A stretch of DNA of 64,000 nucleotides from NCBI RefSeq assembly GCF_003265705.1, contig NW_020312859.1:4538770-4602769 (forward strand), written 5' to 3'. Source of the DNA: Callorhinus ursinus (Eukaryota > Chordata > Mammalia > Carnivora > Otariidae). This document shows, piece after piece, positions 1-12,360 of the stretch (position 1 is its first letter; each line of letters opens with the position of its first letter). Both the position numbers and the translations under genes were made by a program. The notes below the pieces were generated by a model that searched no databases, was not told the DNA's origin, and saw nothing but the letters and a program-made list of their open reading frames with translations.

Positions 1-504
1 ATTTCAGAGACAGTTTTGCACTGAATCAACTTAAAAATGTCTCTCCTCCTGCTCTAGGAACTTGGGATTGCTGTTTCTCCCCTGCAGGGTGAGAGCATTT
101 CCATCTTCTATCTGGCGATCTCACAGCTCTTCAGCCCTGTTCCTGACTGCTTTCTGGAGTAATTGGGGATGCGGTTTTCCCCATCCATTGTGATAGTTCG
201 CTGTCGGCAAAATCCAGTCTTTGGGTTCTGGAAATATTTTAATTTGTGTAGCTTTCAGTTTTTTTTTCTCTGAAGAGTTATGCAATCTTTACACCCTCCC
301 ATGCTGCTTTATTTATGGCAGCTGTTGTTCGTTTGCTTGTTTAATTCTAAGTGCCTGCCTTTTGATAGCAAAGTTGAACCATCACGGTGTGACCAGGCAT
401 CTCCTTCCATGCATCTTTTAGGGGATTGTCCTGAGTCTTTCTGCCCTAAATGTGAAGTTGACTATTTATCACTCTCTAAGCCCCCATCCTGACTTTTTTT
501 TATA

Positions 505-670
505 GCACCTGTCCCTCGTTTGTTTTTAAAAAATGGCTTTGTTTATCTGTTTACTTGTTTACCACCTGTCTCCCCCCACTAGAAGTAACCTCCATGTGGG
601 CAGGGGCTTGTCTCACTCCCAGTGTATCCCCTGGCCCTGGCGGGTACTCAGTAGATGAGTGTAGATATAA
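505..670 (+). mobile_element. L2 3' end fragment, sense
   Basis: CTGTCTCCCCCCACTAGAAG, CATGTGGGCAGGGGCTTGTC, GGCGGGTACTCAGTAGATGA. Confidence 0.65.
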
Positions 671-699
671 CACATTTTGTGTGTGTGTGATGATTTTTC

Positions 700-1500
700 T
701 CTCCCATTAAGAAAGCCTTCTTTCTTTCCTAGATTATACATATTTTGCCTTTCCTTCATAAATTGATGTTGAATTTTGCCAAATACATTTTGACATCTTT
801 TGGGATGAACTCTGACTCGTGGATAGGATTCATTACATTAGGAGAGTCTTAATTGTAATAATCCTTCAACTTCTGGAATAGATTCTTATTGGCAGTAGTA
901 TATAATGAAACAGTTGATATGCTGGTCTATAGTTTTGGTTTGGTTTGGTATTGATTATTTGGTTATTGGTTATTTGGTTATGGTCCTGCTGTCTGTGTCA
1001 GGCTCTGGTATTACTAACTTCTTATGGGAGGCTTCTAGTCATGAGATTAGTCCCAGAAACAGATCCCCCATCAATGCAATGCATGAAACTGCCCATTTAC
1101 TCCCACTCTAGCAAAGCTCTCTGTTAATCATTTTAAATTCTCTTTACTACTTAGAAAAGCAAACCTAGATATCTAATTTAAATTTGCATGTACTTGGTTT
1201 CAAGTGAGACTGAGTCTCGTCTCCGCACTGACGAATATATATCTTTGTGAATTTCCTGTCCATGTCATTCATCATTTTTTCCCCATTCGAGTGTTCCTCT
1301 TTTTTATTGACTTGCAAGAAGTTTTTCTATATTGAGGACGTTGACTGTCTGTCATATCTATTTTTAGATTTCACATTTCATTGTTTTCCCTCTTGTTGTT
1401 TCCTTTTTAGTAGCATTGATGGTAGATTTTGACATTTTTAAAAATTGACTTTAAACTCTATCACTGTTTTTTACGGTATACTTTCTTCATTTACTTGCGT
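700..1500 (-). mobile_element. Probable very old L1 sequence, antisense
   Basis: AT-rich sequence with weak antisense-L1 wording (TTGACTTGCAAGAAGTTTTT at about 1308, TTTTTAGATTTCACATTTCA). Low certainty; it could be unique intron. Confidence 0.3.
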
Positions 1501-1737
1501 GTTTAAAATGTCCAGGCCAGAGATGGAACAACTAGCCACCTTGAATTCTCTTACTTTACGATTTCATTTATTTTACATTTGACTACTTAATTGAGGGAGG
1601 TTTCTCCTTGTTCACACCTGATGTTTTCCTTGAACCTTAGAACATAGCAGACCTGGCCTTGGTAAGGTTTCTGAGAAAAAATAAGCTGGAGCTGAGTGAG
1701 ACAGAGGGGCAGGGGGTGGGGCTATTGGAGGGAGGCT

Positions 1738-1860
1738 TGAGGGATACTGCAGGATTTCCCTGGGGCAGTACAGATGTTGAATCTGTTGGAGGGAGACTCT
1801 CTCCTGAGGGATGCTGTATGATTACCTGGGGCAGGACAGATGTTGAATCTGCCAGCCCTG
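1738..1860 (+). repeat. Imperfect ~67-bp tandem duplication
   Basis: TGAGGGATACTGCAGGATTT and TGAGGGATGCTGTATGATTA begin 67 bp apart; both continue with CCTGGGGCAG and ACAGATGTTGAATCTG before the copies diverge. Confidence 0.9.
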
Positions 1861-2599
1861 GAGTCACCCCATTCTTATACAGATGTCAGGGACAAAGAAG
1901 GCAAGTGAGGTGCCCAGGGCACTGAGTTTGATTAAGGAGGCCCTCCCTCTTGGGTGTTCAGACTTACAAGAACCTTCAGTGTTGCTCCCTGGGCTATTAC
2001 TTACCCCCTTCCACACACCCCTGTGCCTCTGGGGGGAGAGCTGCTGCCCAGATTGGGCCATTAGCTCCTCCCCACCCCTCTGGAACCTGGATCTCCCTGG
2101 GTCCTGCATGACTCATGCTGTGAGGTCGTCTCCCTGTCATCCTTGGCCTGTAGCTTCTGCCATCAGAACCTCTTCTGCCCACCACCCAGAGCTGCGCTCA
2201 GAGCAAATTGAGTCTGTACTTTGCAAATGGCAGAACTCTACACATATGTCCATGATTCCCATTATTGCTGTTACAAATTAATATTGGCATCAACCGCTTC
2301 ATTTAACGTCCAAGGCCGCCTGCCACTGTCCAGCACCACGTCCAGGCTGTTAGAAGCATTGACACAGCTGAAAGGTCATTTGGGGATGTGACAGTCAAAA
2401 AGGAGTAAATTTTGTCCCCTCGGAGAGTTCCTGTCAACGGCAGAATCCTGTCAGTTTACAAATGAAAATCTAAATATTTAGAAACCCTAAGCCCCTGCCT
2501 GAAAATAAGGATTGAAAATGAATATTTATGAGCTGATAGTTCCGTCACTCTGTCCTCAAGTGCTTCCTTTGGTGACACGTACGCGCCTGTTGTCACCCG

Positions 2600-2830
2600 C
2601 TCTCTGGATAGAAGTCAGAGCCCAGCTGGGCAGCGTCTCACCACGTGAATGACCTAGATGAAGTCACTCACCCTGTCTGGGCCTGTCTTCTCAGCAGGAA
2701 ATTGAAAGAGTAATCCTTAACTCATAGTGTTATTCGCCAAGTTAAATAATATAGTGGATCCTAGGGAGCCTAGCAAAGTACCAGGCACACAGTAGGTGCT
2801 CAGAAACTGAGTGGCCTCCATGTGCCCTGC
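2600..2830 (+). mobile_element. MIR, sense
   Basis: AAGTCACTCACCCTGTCTGG, AATCCTTAACTCATAGTGTT, AGTACCAGGCACACAGTAGG. Confidence 0.75.
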
Positions 2831-2849
2831 CTTGGCTGGGATCTCTGTC

Positions 2850-2877
2850 TTTTTTTTTTTTTTTTTTTTTTTTTTTG
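2850..2877 (+). repeat. Poly(T) tract
   Basis: About 27 consecutive T between GATCTCTGTC and GGTCAGAATG. No attached SINE is recognised, so it may be a bare homopolymer or the remains of an antisense tail. Confidence 0.9.
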
Positions 2878-2925
2878 GTCAGAATGTGAAGTCTCAGTGT
2901 TTTGTTTTTCCTTATTTTTTTTTAA

Positions 2926-3545
2926 TTTCAGTAAAATACACATGACATAAAATTTACCATGTTAGGGGAGGAGGGTGGGGGGATGGGTTAGCCTGGTGAT
3001 GGGTATTGAGGAGGGCACATTTGCATGGAGCACTGGGTGTTATGAACAAACAATGAATCATGGAACACTACACCAAAACAAATTATGTAATATATGGTGA
3101 TTAAAATAACAATTAAAAAAATAAAAAAAATTTACCATGTTAACCATTTTTAAATGTACAGTTCAGTGGTTAAATACACTCATGTTTACCACCACCCATC
3201 TCCAGAACTCTTTTCATTCTGTAAAACTGAGACTCTGTACCATTAAATAGTAACCAGTGACTCTCCCCTGCACCCATCACTCCACTTTCTGTCTCTGGGA
3301 ATTGGACTAGTCCAGGAACCTCTTAGAACTGGAATCCTTCTTATTTGCCTATGTGTGACTGGCTTATTTCACTCAGTGTCATGTCCTCAAAGTTCATCCA
3401 CGTTGAAGCCTGGGTCAGGTTTCCTTCCTTTTTAAGGCTGGATGATCTTCCATGGTATGTGTCTACCACATTTTGTTTGTTTGTTCCTCTGTCAGTGGAC
3501 ACTTAATGTTACTTTCACATCAGTCTCAATGTTTTTAATACTCTA
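2926..3545 (-). mobile_element. Old L1M fragment, antisense, interrupted by the 2965 insertion
   Basis: After removing the inserted element the sequence reads as the complement of an L1M 3' UTR and ORF2 end: ATGTACAGTTCAGTGGTTAA, ATCTCCAGAACTCTTTTCAT, GACTGGCTTATTTCACTCAG, TTCATCCACGTTGAAGCC. Diverged, 5' truncated. Confidence 0.85.
2965..3126 (+). mobile_element. Caniform LINE-1 3' end nested in an old antisense L1, 16-bp duplication
   Basis: GGGGATGGGTTAGCCTGGTG through TGGTGATTAAAATAACAATT plus an A-rich tail. Exact duplication AAAATTTACCATGTTA at 2949-2964 and 3127-3142; the duplicated bases belong to the host L1M 3' UTR. Confidence 0.94.
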
Positions 3546-4102
3546 TTTACATGTCCTCTAAATAGAATTAAGAACCCTTTATCAAAATTGAGCAGACCCT
3601 GTCTTCTTTTTACCCAAATTCCAGAATTCCTAATTCCCTTCAATTCAGAATTCCTATTTCCTGGCCCAACTCTCTTGCTAACCTGTCTTTAATTGTCCTT
3701 CTGCAATTGGAAACATAGCCAAGGTCTGAAGGGGCTTCTCATCTTTGTTGGTTGGACCCTCTGCTTCTTCATTATACCCTGGATTCTTAGGGAAGCAAAG
3801 GACCTGTGGAGCCTCCTCGTGCAGGGTCTCTCAACCATACTCCCTTCCCCAACAGCCTGAAGACAAACTGCATCAAAATCCCAGAAGGAAGAGAGGCTTG
3901 CTAAAAATGTTGGTACCCTGGCCACATTCTAGACCAGCTTACTTGGAGCCTCAGCCTGGGACTACCCTCTGTATGATCCTTCTAAGGTGATCCCAGTCTT
4001 GCCCCAGGGTTCCCATAGGCAGGGGTAGGAGAGCACAAACCCAGCAGCTCACCTGGACACAACTGTCAATTTCTCCTTCAACGAAAGGACTGATTCTGGA
4101 AC

Positions 4103-4154
4103 TTACTACTCAGTGTGATTGAAGCTCCTTACTACTCAGTGTGATTGAAGCTCC
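4103..4154 (+). repeat. Perfect 26-bp tandem duplication
   Basis: TTACTACTCAGTGTGATTGA plus AGCTCC occurs twice head to tail (4103-4128, 4129-4154), followed by TTACT. Confidence 0.98.
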
Positions 4155-4254
4155 TTACTCTCTTTCCATTGAACTGGGGACTGGGCTGGAATTTCAGGCC
4201 CTGAGCTTGTTAGTTTTGGGCTAGAGGACAGCCCTGGGTATTGAAACTTAGGCT

Positions 4255-4440
4255 CATTTATTCATTCCACAAATACTTATTGAGGGTCTGTTCTCTAGTT
4301 GCTAGGGTGACTGCAGGGAATGCCCCAGATGTGGTCCCTGTTCACCTGTCACATAATCTGGTCAGAATGGCATATATTAATCAGAGAGGCAAACAAATAA
4401 ATGTGAAATTGTGTACATAAGATGGGCAGTGAGGCTCCTC
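4255..4440 (-). mobile_element. Old L2-like repeat, antisense (CAACAAATATTTATTGAG type)
   Basis: TTCATTCCACAAATACTTAT, TGAGGGTCTGTTCTCTAGTT, ACTGCAGGGAATGCCCCAGA. Related wording at 12595-12715, 13655-13750, 25655-25860, 28820-28935, 32395-32510 and 62190-62330 (for example GGGGATGCAGCAGTGAACTA). The family is not certain. Confidence 0.5.
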
Positions 4441-5204
4441 TTCCCGGGTCACTGTAAGGGAGGATTTGAAGGGGAGTATCAGTTGCCTTTTTCTCATGTA
4501 TTGTCTGAAAGTAGTACCTTGGCGATAGATGTTAAGACTGTAGTGGAAAAATCATAGAGACTAGAGTAGAAAAGCCACGTGAGTCATAAGACTGAGCCCT
4601 CAGTGCTTAGACCCTGAGTCACAAAGAAACTATTGGCAAGTAGTGGTGTCCTTTTGATATCCTAATTCCTTCACCCTCCGATGATGCAGATCCCCCCCCC
4701 CCCCGCCAACACCCCCATCAGCCCATCCCTATATCTCTAGCCCGACCCCCTGCCCCACTGCCCCGCTGCTTTGTGCAACTCTAGGGGCACCATCCATATT
4801 TATACAATATGAGCTGTGCTCCCTAGAGTTGTGCACAGTGGTCCTGGCCCTTTCAGAGACAATCATGGCATGCTCGACTTGGGCAGGGAAGGTTTGCCTG
4901 TGAGAATGACAGTAGAATGGAGAACCAAAGGAAGAGAATGTGTTAGAACCGAACAAAAAGGTGATGGAAGAGTGTGCTCTGTGGCAAGAAGAGCCTGGCC
5001 ACATACCTTTATGGTCGGGGATGCAGGGCCAACACCAGGTGAAGGGAAGAGGCTAGCACATCCATATAGGGGGATGTATGTGGTCACTGAGATGGCATGG
5101 AGGTGACAGCAGGGGGCAGATCATGCAGGATCTGTGGGCCACAGTGCAGATGGTTGTTTTATCTTAAGAGCAATGGAGAACCATTGAAGAACTTGAGTGT
5201 TTTT

Positions 5205-5440
5205 GCAGGAATGATGGTAGATGCATTTACTGAGGGCTTACTTTTCCCCAGGAACTGTTCTACAGGCTTTTCCAGTATTATCCCCATCGTTTCCTCATTC
5301 ACACCCATGAGATAGGGACTTCATTACCTCCATTTAACAGATGTGGAAATGGAGGTACCACGAAGCTAAGCAACTTGTCCAAAGACTCACGGCTTGTCAT
5401 TGGCAGAGCCCACGTGCTGAACCAGTGCAAGCAGCCATCA
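5205..5440 (-). mobile_element. MIR, antisense
   Basis: TTACTGAGGGCTTACTTTTC, CTCCATTTAACAGATGTGGA, AGCTAAGCAACTTGTCCAAA, TGGCAGAGCCCACGTGCTGA. Confidence 0.85.
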
Positions 5441-5444
5441 CCTG

Positions 5445-7740
5445 GTTCTGAGGAGTGACTAGGGACTGGTATTATTTGGGGGGTATAGCAGGAGAACCCA
5501 AGTCTGTCTCCCAAGGGAATGCCCACCCCTCTGCCAGGGACCTGGCCAGGCCGGGAGGGGTGGTGTGCCTGTGTGTACTTGTGGCCCAAGGAGAGGACTT
5601 GACACCTGGGACAGGTGCTGGACCCCATCACTGGCCCTTACCTGGAACTGGTGCTGAAGACTCTGACAAGGCAGAAAAGCCCTTATCAGCACACAGAGCT
5701 ATTTCCTGGGATGTTTCCCCAGGGAGCGACATGGCCATGAAATGAAGGCATCAACATTCAGTTCTGCTTGCTGCATAAACTGTGCAGCCTTGGGGAGCAC
5801 CAGGTGCCCACTTGAATTAATGTGGTTTGGAGTCTGCACGTGGGTGAATCCATGGCTCATGGTGGGCGGGTGCAGGACTTGGGATGGGGAAGGAAGGACC
5901 ATGGACCCAGAGGAGGGGGCGTGGAGGCAGCTGCAGAGCGGGAGGAGCCAGGAACTTGTGGCTATCTGCTGAAGAAAGAGTGAGGAGTGGATTTAAGACC
6001 CAAATGATGTGATGGTGTAGATGAGATCTTCTCATCAGGGAAATATACTTTTTAAGAAACAAGAGTTTCTTGAAATAGCTCAGATTGGCTTTACAGACAC
6101 CACCCTGGACGGTGGATGAAAAATGATTTAGTGTCATGGACATGTAATCAGAAAGTCGAATACCCAGGTCTATCTCTCTTTCTCTTCTCCATTGTCCATG
6201 CTTCTTGCTTCCTTTGGTCTGTCTGCCCCATCTTCCTTTCTGCACACTGACTTTACTCTCGGCTTGGTTGTTGATTTCCATGCCACCTGCTTCAAAGAGT
6301 GTAAGTCTTCAGCCTGCAATGGGATAACTCTGGCCCCCACCACCACTGTGCCTTTGAGCTCCAGCCCACCCTTTTGGCTTAGCACAGTCTCTGTCCTCTG
6401 AGCAATTGAAGGCAAGTTGACAGATGTGTCCATGGCACCATGGACTCCATTGACTCAGAAATGGCAACTGTGGTTCAGGGAAAGGGGAAGGTAGCTTTCA
6501 ACACACAGATTCAGGATGGAAAGGTTGGATAGGGGATACCATTAAACCTCTCCAGAGGTACCCAAATTTGGAGACAGATAGCACACCCCTCTTCCGAGGG
6601 TCCAGTTTGTTGGAATATTCTCAAGGCTCCTGAATTCTTTCTTTGGAGACAAAATCTGGGCCCAGGGTTGTTTGTCATTGAAGAAAAGAGCCAGACCCAG
6701 AGAGGCAGTAACCAATGGAGGACTCCCTCCAACCCCACGGCAGGTCAGGCAGCCCAAGACGATGAGGCCACTCCATCACCCCATCCAAGGCTGACAGTGA
6801 ACCCAGTAATATAGAGGTAAGACGAGAAGCCAGTCCAGACAGGTCTCCATGGGAGTGTTTCTATATTTATATTCAGAGCACTTCAAAGAGTATTTGAATT
6901 GCTATTACTTTAGCAAACATCTTTCATGCAAATTTTGATATTTTTCAATGAAGAAGCTTTCATCTGAATCAATGGAATGATTCTTTCCACCTCCCACATG
7001 AAACACCCAGTGCCTTCCAGTTGCGTACCTTGTACATGCTGAGGAGAGAGTCTCTGAGTTGCCTTCTTCACATTTGAGAGATTTGTGAGCCTTGCATCTT
7101 GATGGGAGGCTGGAATTCCAGGAATGGACCTCAGAAAGGGATTGTGTACTCTAACTATTAGCCCAGCAGTATACCTTGAATCTGAAGCTCTGCTGAGCCC
7201 CCAGCTCTAATTCCTCTACTTAGAAAGCAATGAGTTTCAAGGTCTCAGGCTTCATGGGAGGCTAACACTAAAGACCCCACCTGCCAAAGTTCTGGGATCA
7301 CCCATTTCAGAGAGTGTTGCTTATGATAGCCTTTGACCTCCTCAGATCATCTGCTCCCCCTGAGGTCCAGCTTGGGGAGGGCCATGCTGGGTGGGCAGCA
7401 GCCATCTTCCTAGACACCTCCTCAGCATCCTGATTTGTGTTCATTTTTCCTGCCTGGGGCTGACTCCATGCTCCGTGTTTACCCCTGACTCACCCAGCAG
7501 TGGCCCTGGAAGGAAACCTGGTGGGCAGCTGACAGGGATACAGGGTCCAAAGGCTGGGCTCTGCAGTACCCTATGGACTCAGAGGGTAGGGAGGTGGGCC
7601 CAGTTACACGAGCCTGTCCTCCCAGCTACCCAGGACCCCAGAGCCTTGCTGGAGTCCCAGGAGCTCATGGGCCCCTACATCCGTGGCCTGAGTTAGACCA
7701 GCCACTAATCACCTTTTAGGACAAAGAGTTCAGTCCTTCC
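5445..7740. other. Intronic sequence with no recognised feature
   Basis: No recognised repeat, RNA gene or exon. Open frames up to 154 codons (5817-6281, -) overlap others and show no domain. Confidence 0.6.
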
Positions 7741-7769
7741 AGCCAGTCCTAACCCCCAGATCTGTCTCT

Positions 7770-8330
7770 CAGTCTGATGCTGCTCATGACTTGCAGGGGC
7801 CCCTGTTCCATCCAGACCAGAAGCCTAAATCTTACAGGGACCCCATTCACCCCCTCTCACCCCATCTCCCATCTGTCCTCCTTTGCTCGCTGGCCCCTGC
7901 CACACTGGCCTCCTTGCTGTTCGTCAAATCAACCAGACATTAACCCCGTTCAGGGCCTGTCCTCAAGCTCTTCTCTTCGAAATCCACTTAGCTGACTCAC
8001 CTCTGTGGAGTCCTCACTTAAACCCCACCTTCTCGTTGAGGCCTGCACTGCCCGGGTCTCCCCCAGCACTCCTGTACCTCCTACTCTGCTCTCTTGTGTC
8101 CTTTCTCTTTTCTCTCTTTTCTATGGCACCTATCATCTGCTCACATACTAAGTAACTGCCATGTTATATTTTGTATCATTTCTCCCCTCCTCTCATTGCA
8201 CTGGGGGGTGGAAGGTAACCTCCAGGAGGGCAGAGGTTTGTATCAGTTTGTTCACTGACTCAAGTGCCTGAAATACTGGCTAGTTTATATTAACTCAATA
8301 AATAATTATTGAGTTTCATTCATTCTCAAA
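7770..8330 (+). mobile_element. L2 3' end, sense
   Basis: CCACACTGGCCTCCTTGCTG, GGGTCTCCCCCAGCACTCCT, TCTATGGCACCTATCATCTG, ACCTCCAGGAGGGCAGAGG, TTAACTCAATAAATAATTAT: the order of the LINE-2 3' end (remains of ORF2 and 3' UTR). Confidence 0.8.
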
Positions 8331-9983
8331 TCGAATGAAGCTATAGGTTACGCAGAATAGCCTCAAAGACCCTCTCATGTTGCAAATTGACGTCAGACTG
8401 ACCTACTTGCTATCCTCCTAAGTTCTAGGCATTTCCAAAGGGTCCTTATCCACGTGGACATGCTTTAGTGCCACAGCAAGCCTTTTCTCTTGATGAAACT
8501 GAGTCTTGTGGAAGGTCCCCCAGCTGCTGAGCATCGTGGCCAAGAGTCAACCCCAGGTACCCAAGATCACATGCACACCTGTTAACTTAAGTCTTTCACA
8601 ACTCAAAGTTTGGCCTTGTGTTTTCCTTGAATCTTTAAAAGATTTAAAGCTGATGAGATTCAATATCTTTCTATTCCGAACCCCCTCCCAAGTAAAAGGT
8701 AGGGAAGGGTTTATATCTAAAAAGAAACACAAGAATCTGAGAAGTACACTTTGCTATGAGGCAAAAAAAAAAAAAAAGGCAAAATCCCAAAGCCAATTTC
8801 CTTTCCAGTCTGCAGCTTGGCTGCTTGGCTTCTCCCTACAATGGATGCCTAATGAGGCATGGCTCTGGAAGACCAGGCAATCACTGTTCACTTCCTGTGT
8901 TTACTCTGCCATCCCCAGCTCAGGACACCAAGTCATAGCCTTTGCTGCAAGCCTGCTCACACGCGTCGTGTAGAGTCAGTGGACTTGTAGGAAGAGCTGC
9001 GTGTGGAAGCCAGCCAGCCTTGTCTGACCCCAGCACCCGTGTTCTCACAGCATTGCCCACAGGCAGAACCACAGAATGAGTAAGAGGAACTGAGGTCCCT
9101 CTCTCCAGAGGTGTTATGGATGATTCCCCAGTGATCCCAGCATTGCCTCTAAGGGCACCTCACTCAGGTGAGACAAGAGGAAGAACTGGGTAGAGATGGC
9201 GGGATTGTCGATGACAAGTTAGAGCTCCTTGGCACCACAGGTGCAGAGATGGATCTCACTGGCCTCTACAAAGGATTGGGATGGGAAGGGAAGAAGAAGG
9301 TGCTAGAATCAACAGGGAGTTGGGGCATCAAATCTATATCTTTATCCACAGAGAGCATGGGCTTTTTAAAAAGGGAGAAACTGTGTTAGCCCACAGTTAG
9401 CAACCTCTCAAATCTAGGAGACTGTGGGAGGAGAAGGTGTTGGAACACGGGGCATGTGTCTCTGTGGAGATAATGAACCTTGGCACCACCCCTCTGCTGG
9501 AGGGCACCCAGGGGAAGAAGAAAAGCCTGGTCCTGGTGTGTCAGGGGACCTGGGCTGCCCCTCAGGGGTGCCCTCTGGCCATTTGGCATCAATTCAGTGT
9601 CCAGCAGGGGAGGGAGAGAGAGTATCAAAGCAGTGATCCACAAGGTTTTGGTGCCCCCAGCCGAGCTGTGGCCAGGTGGAGGGATAGCACCCCTGGTCTC
9701 TCCCTGTGATGAAGGAGTGAGGACATGGGCAGATAGCACATACCCCGGGAACAGCCTGCAGGCCCAGGAGGGGGGGTCCTAACTCCCAGCAGCGCCAGCC
9801 ATGTGGGAGGGAACAATGTGCTGGAAACACCAGTCCCACAAGGTTATTAGCATCAGTACCACGCTTGGCACTACTAGATGCTTTTCCACAGAACTCTTTT
9901 GTCCACTCCTGAGTCCTCACTTTACTTCCTGTTTCTCCTCCTAAGCTCAGGGCTGTTCCTGCTTGTTCTAGACCATGCATTCT

Positions 9984-10400
9984 ATTTTTCCCCCCCCCAA
10001 GATGTTTTTAAAATTTATTTTTTAATTGAAATATAATTGACACATAATGTTACATTAATTTCAGGTGTACAACATAGTGATTTGACAACTCTATACATTA
10101 TTCCGTGCTCACCACAAGTTAGCTACCATCCGTTACCATACAAAACTATTATACCACCAGCTATTCCCTATGCTGTCCCTTTCATCTCTGTGACTTATTC
10201 ATTCCATTAGTGAAAGCCTGTATCTCCCACTCTCATTCACCCATTTCGCCCATTCCCCTGCTCTGGCAACCATCAGTTTGTCCTCTGTATGTATGGGTCC
10301 GCTTCTGCTTTTTTGTTGTTGTTGTTGTTATGTTAGGTTAATCACCATACATTACATCATTAGTTTTTGATGTAGTGTTCCATGATTCAAATCGGAGGGG
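9984..10400 (-). mobile_element. Composite LINE-1 insertion with exact 15-bp target-site duplication
   Basis: Read on the minus strand, it starts with a short caniform L1 3' end (10317-10394, complement GATTAACCTAACATAAC), then an AAC-rich tail, then about 300 bp of a different, older L1 3' UTR (10005-10310) and a degraded A-tail. TAGACCATGCATTCT flanks the whole unit at 9969-9983 and 10401-10415, so both parts seem to have entered together. Confidence 0.85.
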
Positions 10401-10684
10401 TAGACCATGCATTCTTAACAGAGTGTTATCACCCACAAGAGATGAAAGCTGGTTCTTGCAGGAAGGAGTGGGCTCCAAAAATCTTCCTCGTCTGTGCGTT
10501 TGCATAACATGCACACGGGTTACACACAGCTTCACAGGTCTGCGTAGAGTCCGTGTACCAGCTGTACAGCATACCTGTAGAATTAAAATTTCACGGGGGA
10601 GGTTGAGGGAAAAAATGACTAAAGTAGGCTTCTTAAGAGGTGATAATGACAAAGAAAAGAGGGTTGAGAAACCCTGGTCTAGAC

Positions 10685-10960
10685 CAGCGCTGGCCAGCCA
10701 CTAGTTACATGTGGCTCTGGAGCCCCTGATAGGGGGTTAGTCCGGATCAAGCTGTGTAGGAAATACAACATTCACACCCGATTCCCAACACTTAGGAGGA
10801 GAAACGGGATGTAAAATATCTCATTCATCATTTTGTGAGGATTATATGCCGAAACAATACCATTGTGGATATCTTGGGTTATTATTAAAATTAATTTCAC
10901 CAGTTTCTTTTATTTTTTTGTTTAATGTGGCTCCTAGAAAAGATACAATTACACGTGTAG
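10685..10960 (+). mobile_element. hAT-like MITE (same family as 36350), partial
   Basis: AGCGCTGGCCAGCCACTAGT, TACATGTGGCTCTGGAGCCC, ATATCTTGGGTTATTATTAA, TTAATGTGGCTCCTAGAAAA. Confidence 0.6.
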
Positions 10961-11084
10961 GTCCCATTCTATTTCTCACGGTCCGTGGTGCTGCAGACAA
11001 CCCTCTGCTCAGAGGAAGTGCCCGGATTTGTACCTGAGTTTTCAGACTCCCTCCCAGGCTGTCTTGTTATCCCACAGCTGTCTC

Positions 11085-11175
11085 CTCAGAGAAGAGGCAC
11101 TTACTGTGTGACCTTAGGCATGCCCCTTAGCCTCTCTGAGCCTTCGTTTCTCCTGAGTGCTTTGTAAATGAAAAA
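11085..11175 (+). mobile_element. MIR fragment, sense
   Basis: TTACTGTGTGACCTTAGGCA, CCTTAGCCTCTCTGAGCCTT. Confidence 0.7.
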
Positions 11176-12164
11176 GCTCCCTCCAGCTGTGAGACAGGTC
11201 CAGAATGGACCCAGCTGAGGGCCTGGAGTCACTGCAGATAGGAGGGTGTGGGCTCTCTGATGACCCGGTTCAGCAGAAATGACAGAAATGACAGTTCCCT
11301 AAATAGCATCGCTACCTGCTGTGTGTCTGCTTCTGGGGAAATACCACACAGGGGCAAGATGAGAAAAAGGAAGAGCTTCTAACCCGAGACCAGCAAAAGA
11401 AAGTGTTAGAATGAATGACCATTTTAACCAAGAAGGGAGGAAAACAAAAGCTTTCATTTCTTATGAGGAGGAGGAGATAGAACTAGATATATATAGATAT
11501 ATTTTTTTTTTCCACAAAACCTTCCCCTGCTAATAGGGGCTCAGAAAACATTTTACATATGTGCTCTGCTGGATTGAATTGATGTTCAGATCTCCAATAT
11601 GCCCACCCTTTTATTCCTTTCCTAATGCCTAATTTGAGGGGGGGGGGATAAAATCAATTCTATTTTAATTTCATGAGGAAAATGCTGAATGAGAGAAAAA
11701 TGCAGTAGAGTGAAGCTTGAGCCTTCAGCCCCCTGCTGCCCCAGAATATGTTATTATGTGATCAGTGAAGTTCTCCTCAGAAAGCCCTCTGGAATCTACC
11801 CCCTGCCTCAGCCTTCTGAGGAGGAGGCAGGAAGCTCCAGGTTGGAAGGAGAGACCCTCTGGAGTGCTCAGGAAGTGCAGTCTGGGGGCTGGCCCCGCAT
11901 CATCTCCATTCTCCAAATTCACTTCTACCCGGTCCTCCTGAACCTTGGCTTCTGTCAGCCCCGCAACTCTCTAACCTGGAGCTCTCGCTGTATCCCCAAA
12001 TTCCAGGCACATCCTCTCACGCCAGCTAATCCTTCAGCAGACAGGTTCCCACAGCAGAGTTTCTGGTGTCCCAGAGCCTGGAAACAAGACTGGCCCCTCT
12101 TCATGAGGACACCAGAGCCCTGAGATTAAGCAGGTAGAATCTAGTTCCCTCCGCCTGGGTGGCA

Positions 12165-12360
12165 AGCCTGCTCTGCCTCTCACTAGCTTTGAGAGGCCTG
12201 GAGAGCTACTTATTCTCCTTAAGCCTCAGTTTCCTTGTCTGTAAAATGGGGATAATAATGGCACTAGTCTCCTACATGCGTGATGATTAAGTGAGTAATG
12301 TGTGGAAAGTGCTTGGCGTGGCTCCTGGAAAACGTTGAGTGGCAATAAATATTAACTCAT
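12165..12360 (+). mobile_element. MIR, sense
   Basis: Carries the MIR core order: TTAAGCCTCAGTTTCCTTGT, CTGTAAAATGGGGATAATAA, GTGCTTGGCGTGGCTCCTGG, AATAAATATTAACTCA. Confidence 0.88.

Noticed and set aside
8506..8973. 155-codon frame
   Set aside because: Crosses a poly-A run that encodes KKKKKK and has no domain; other frames overlap it.
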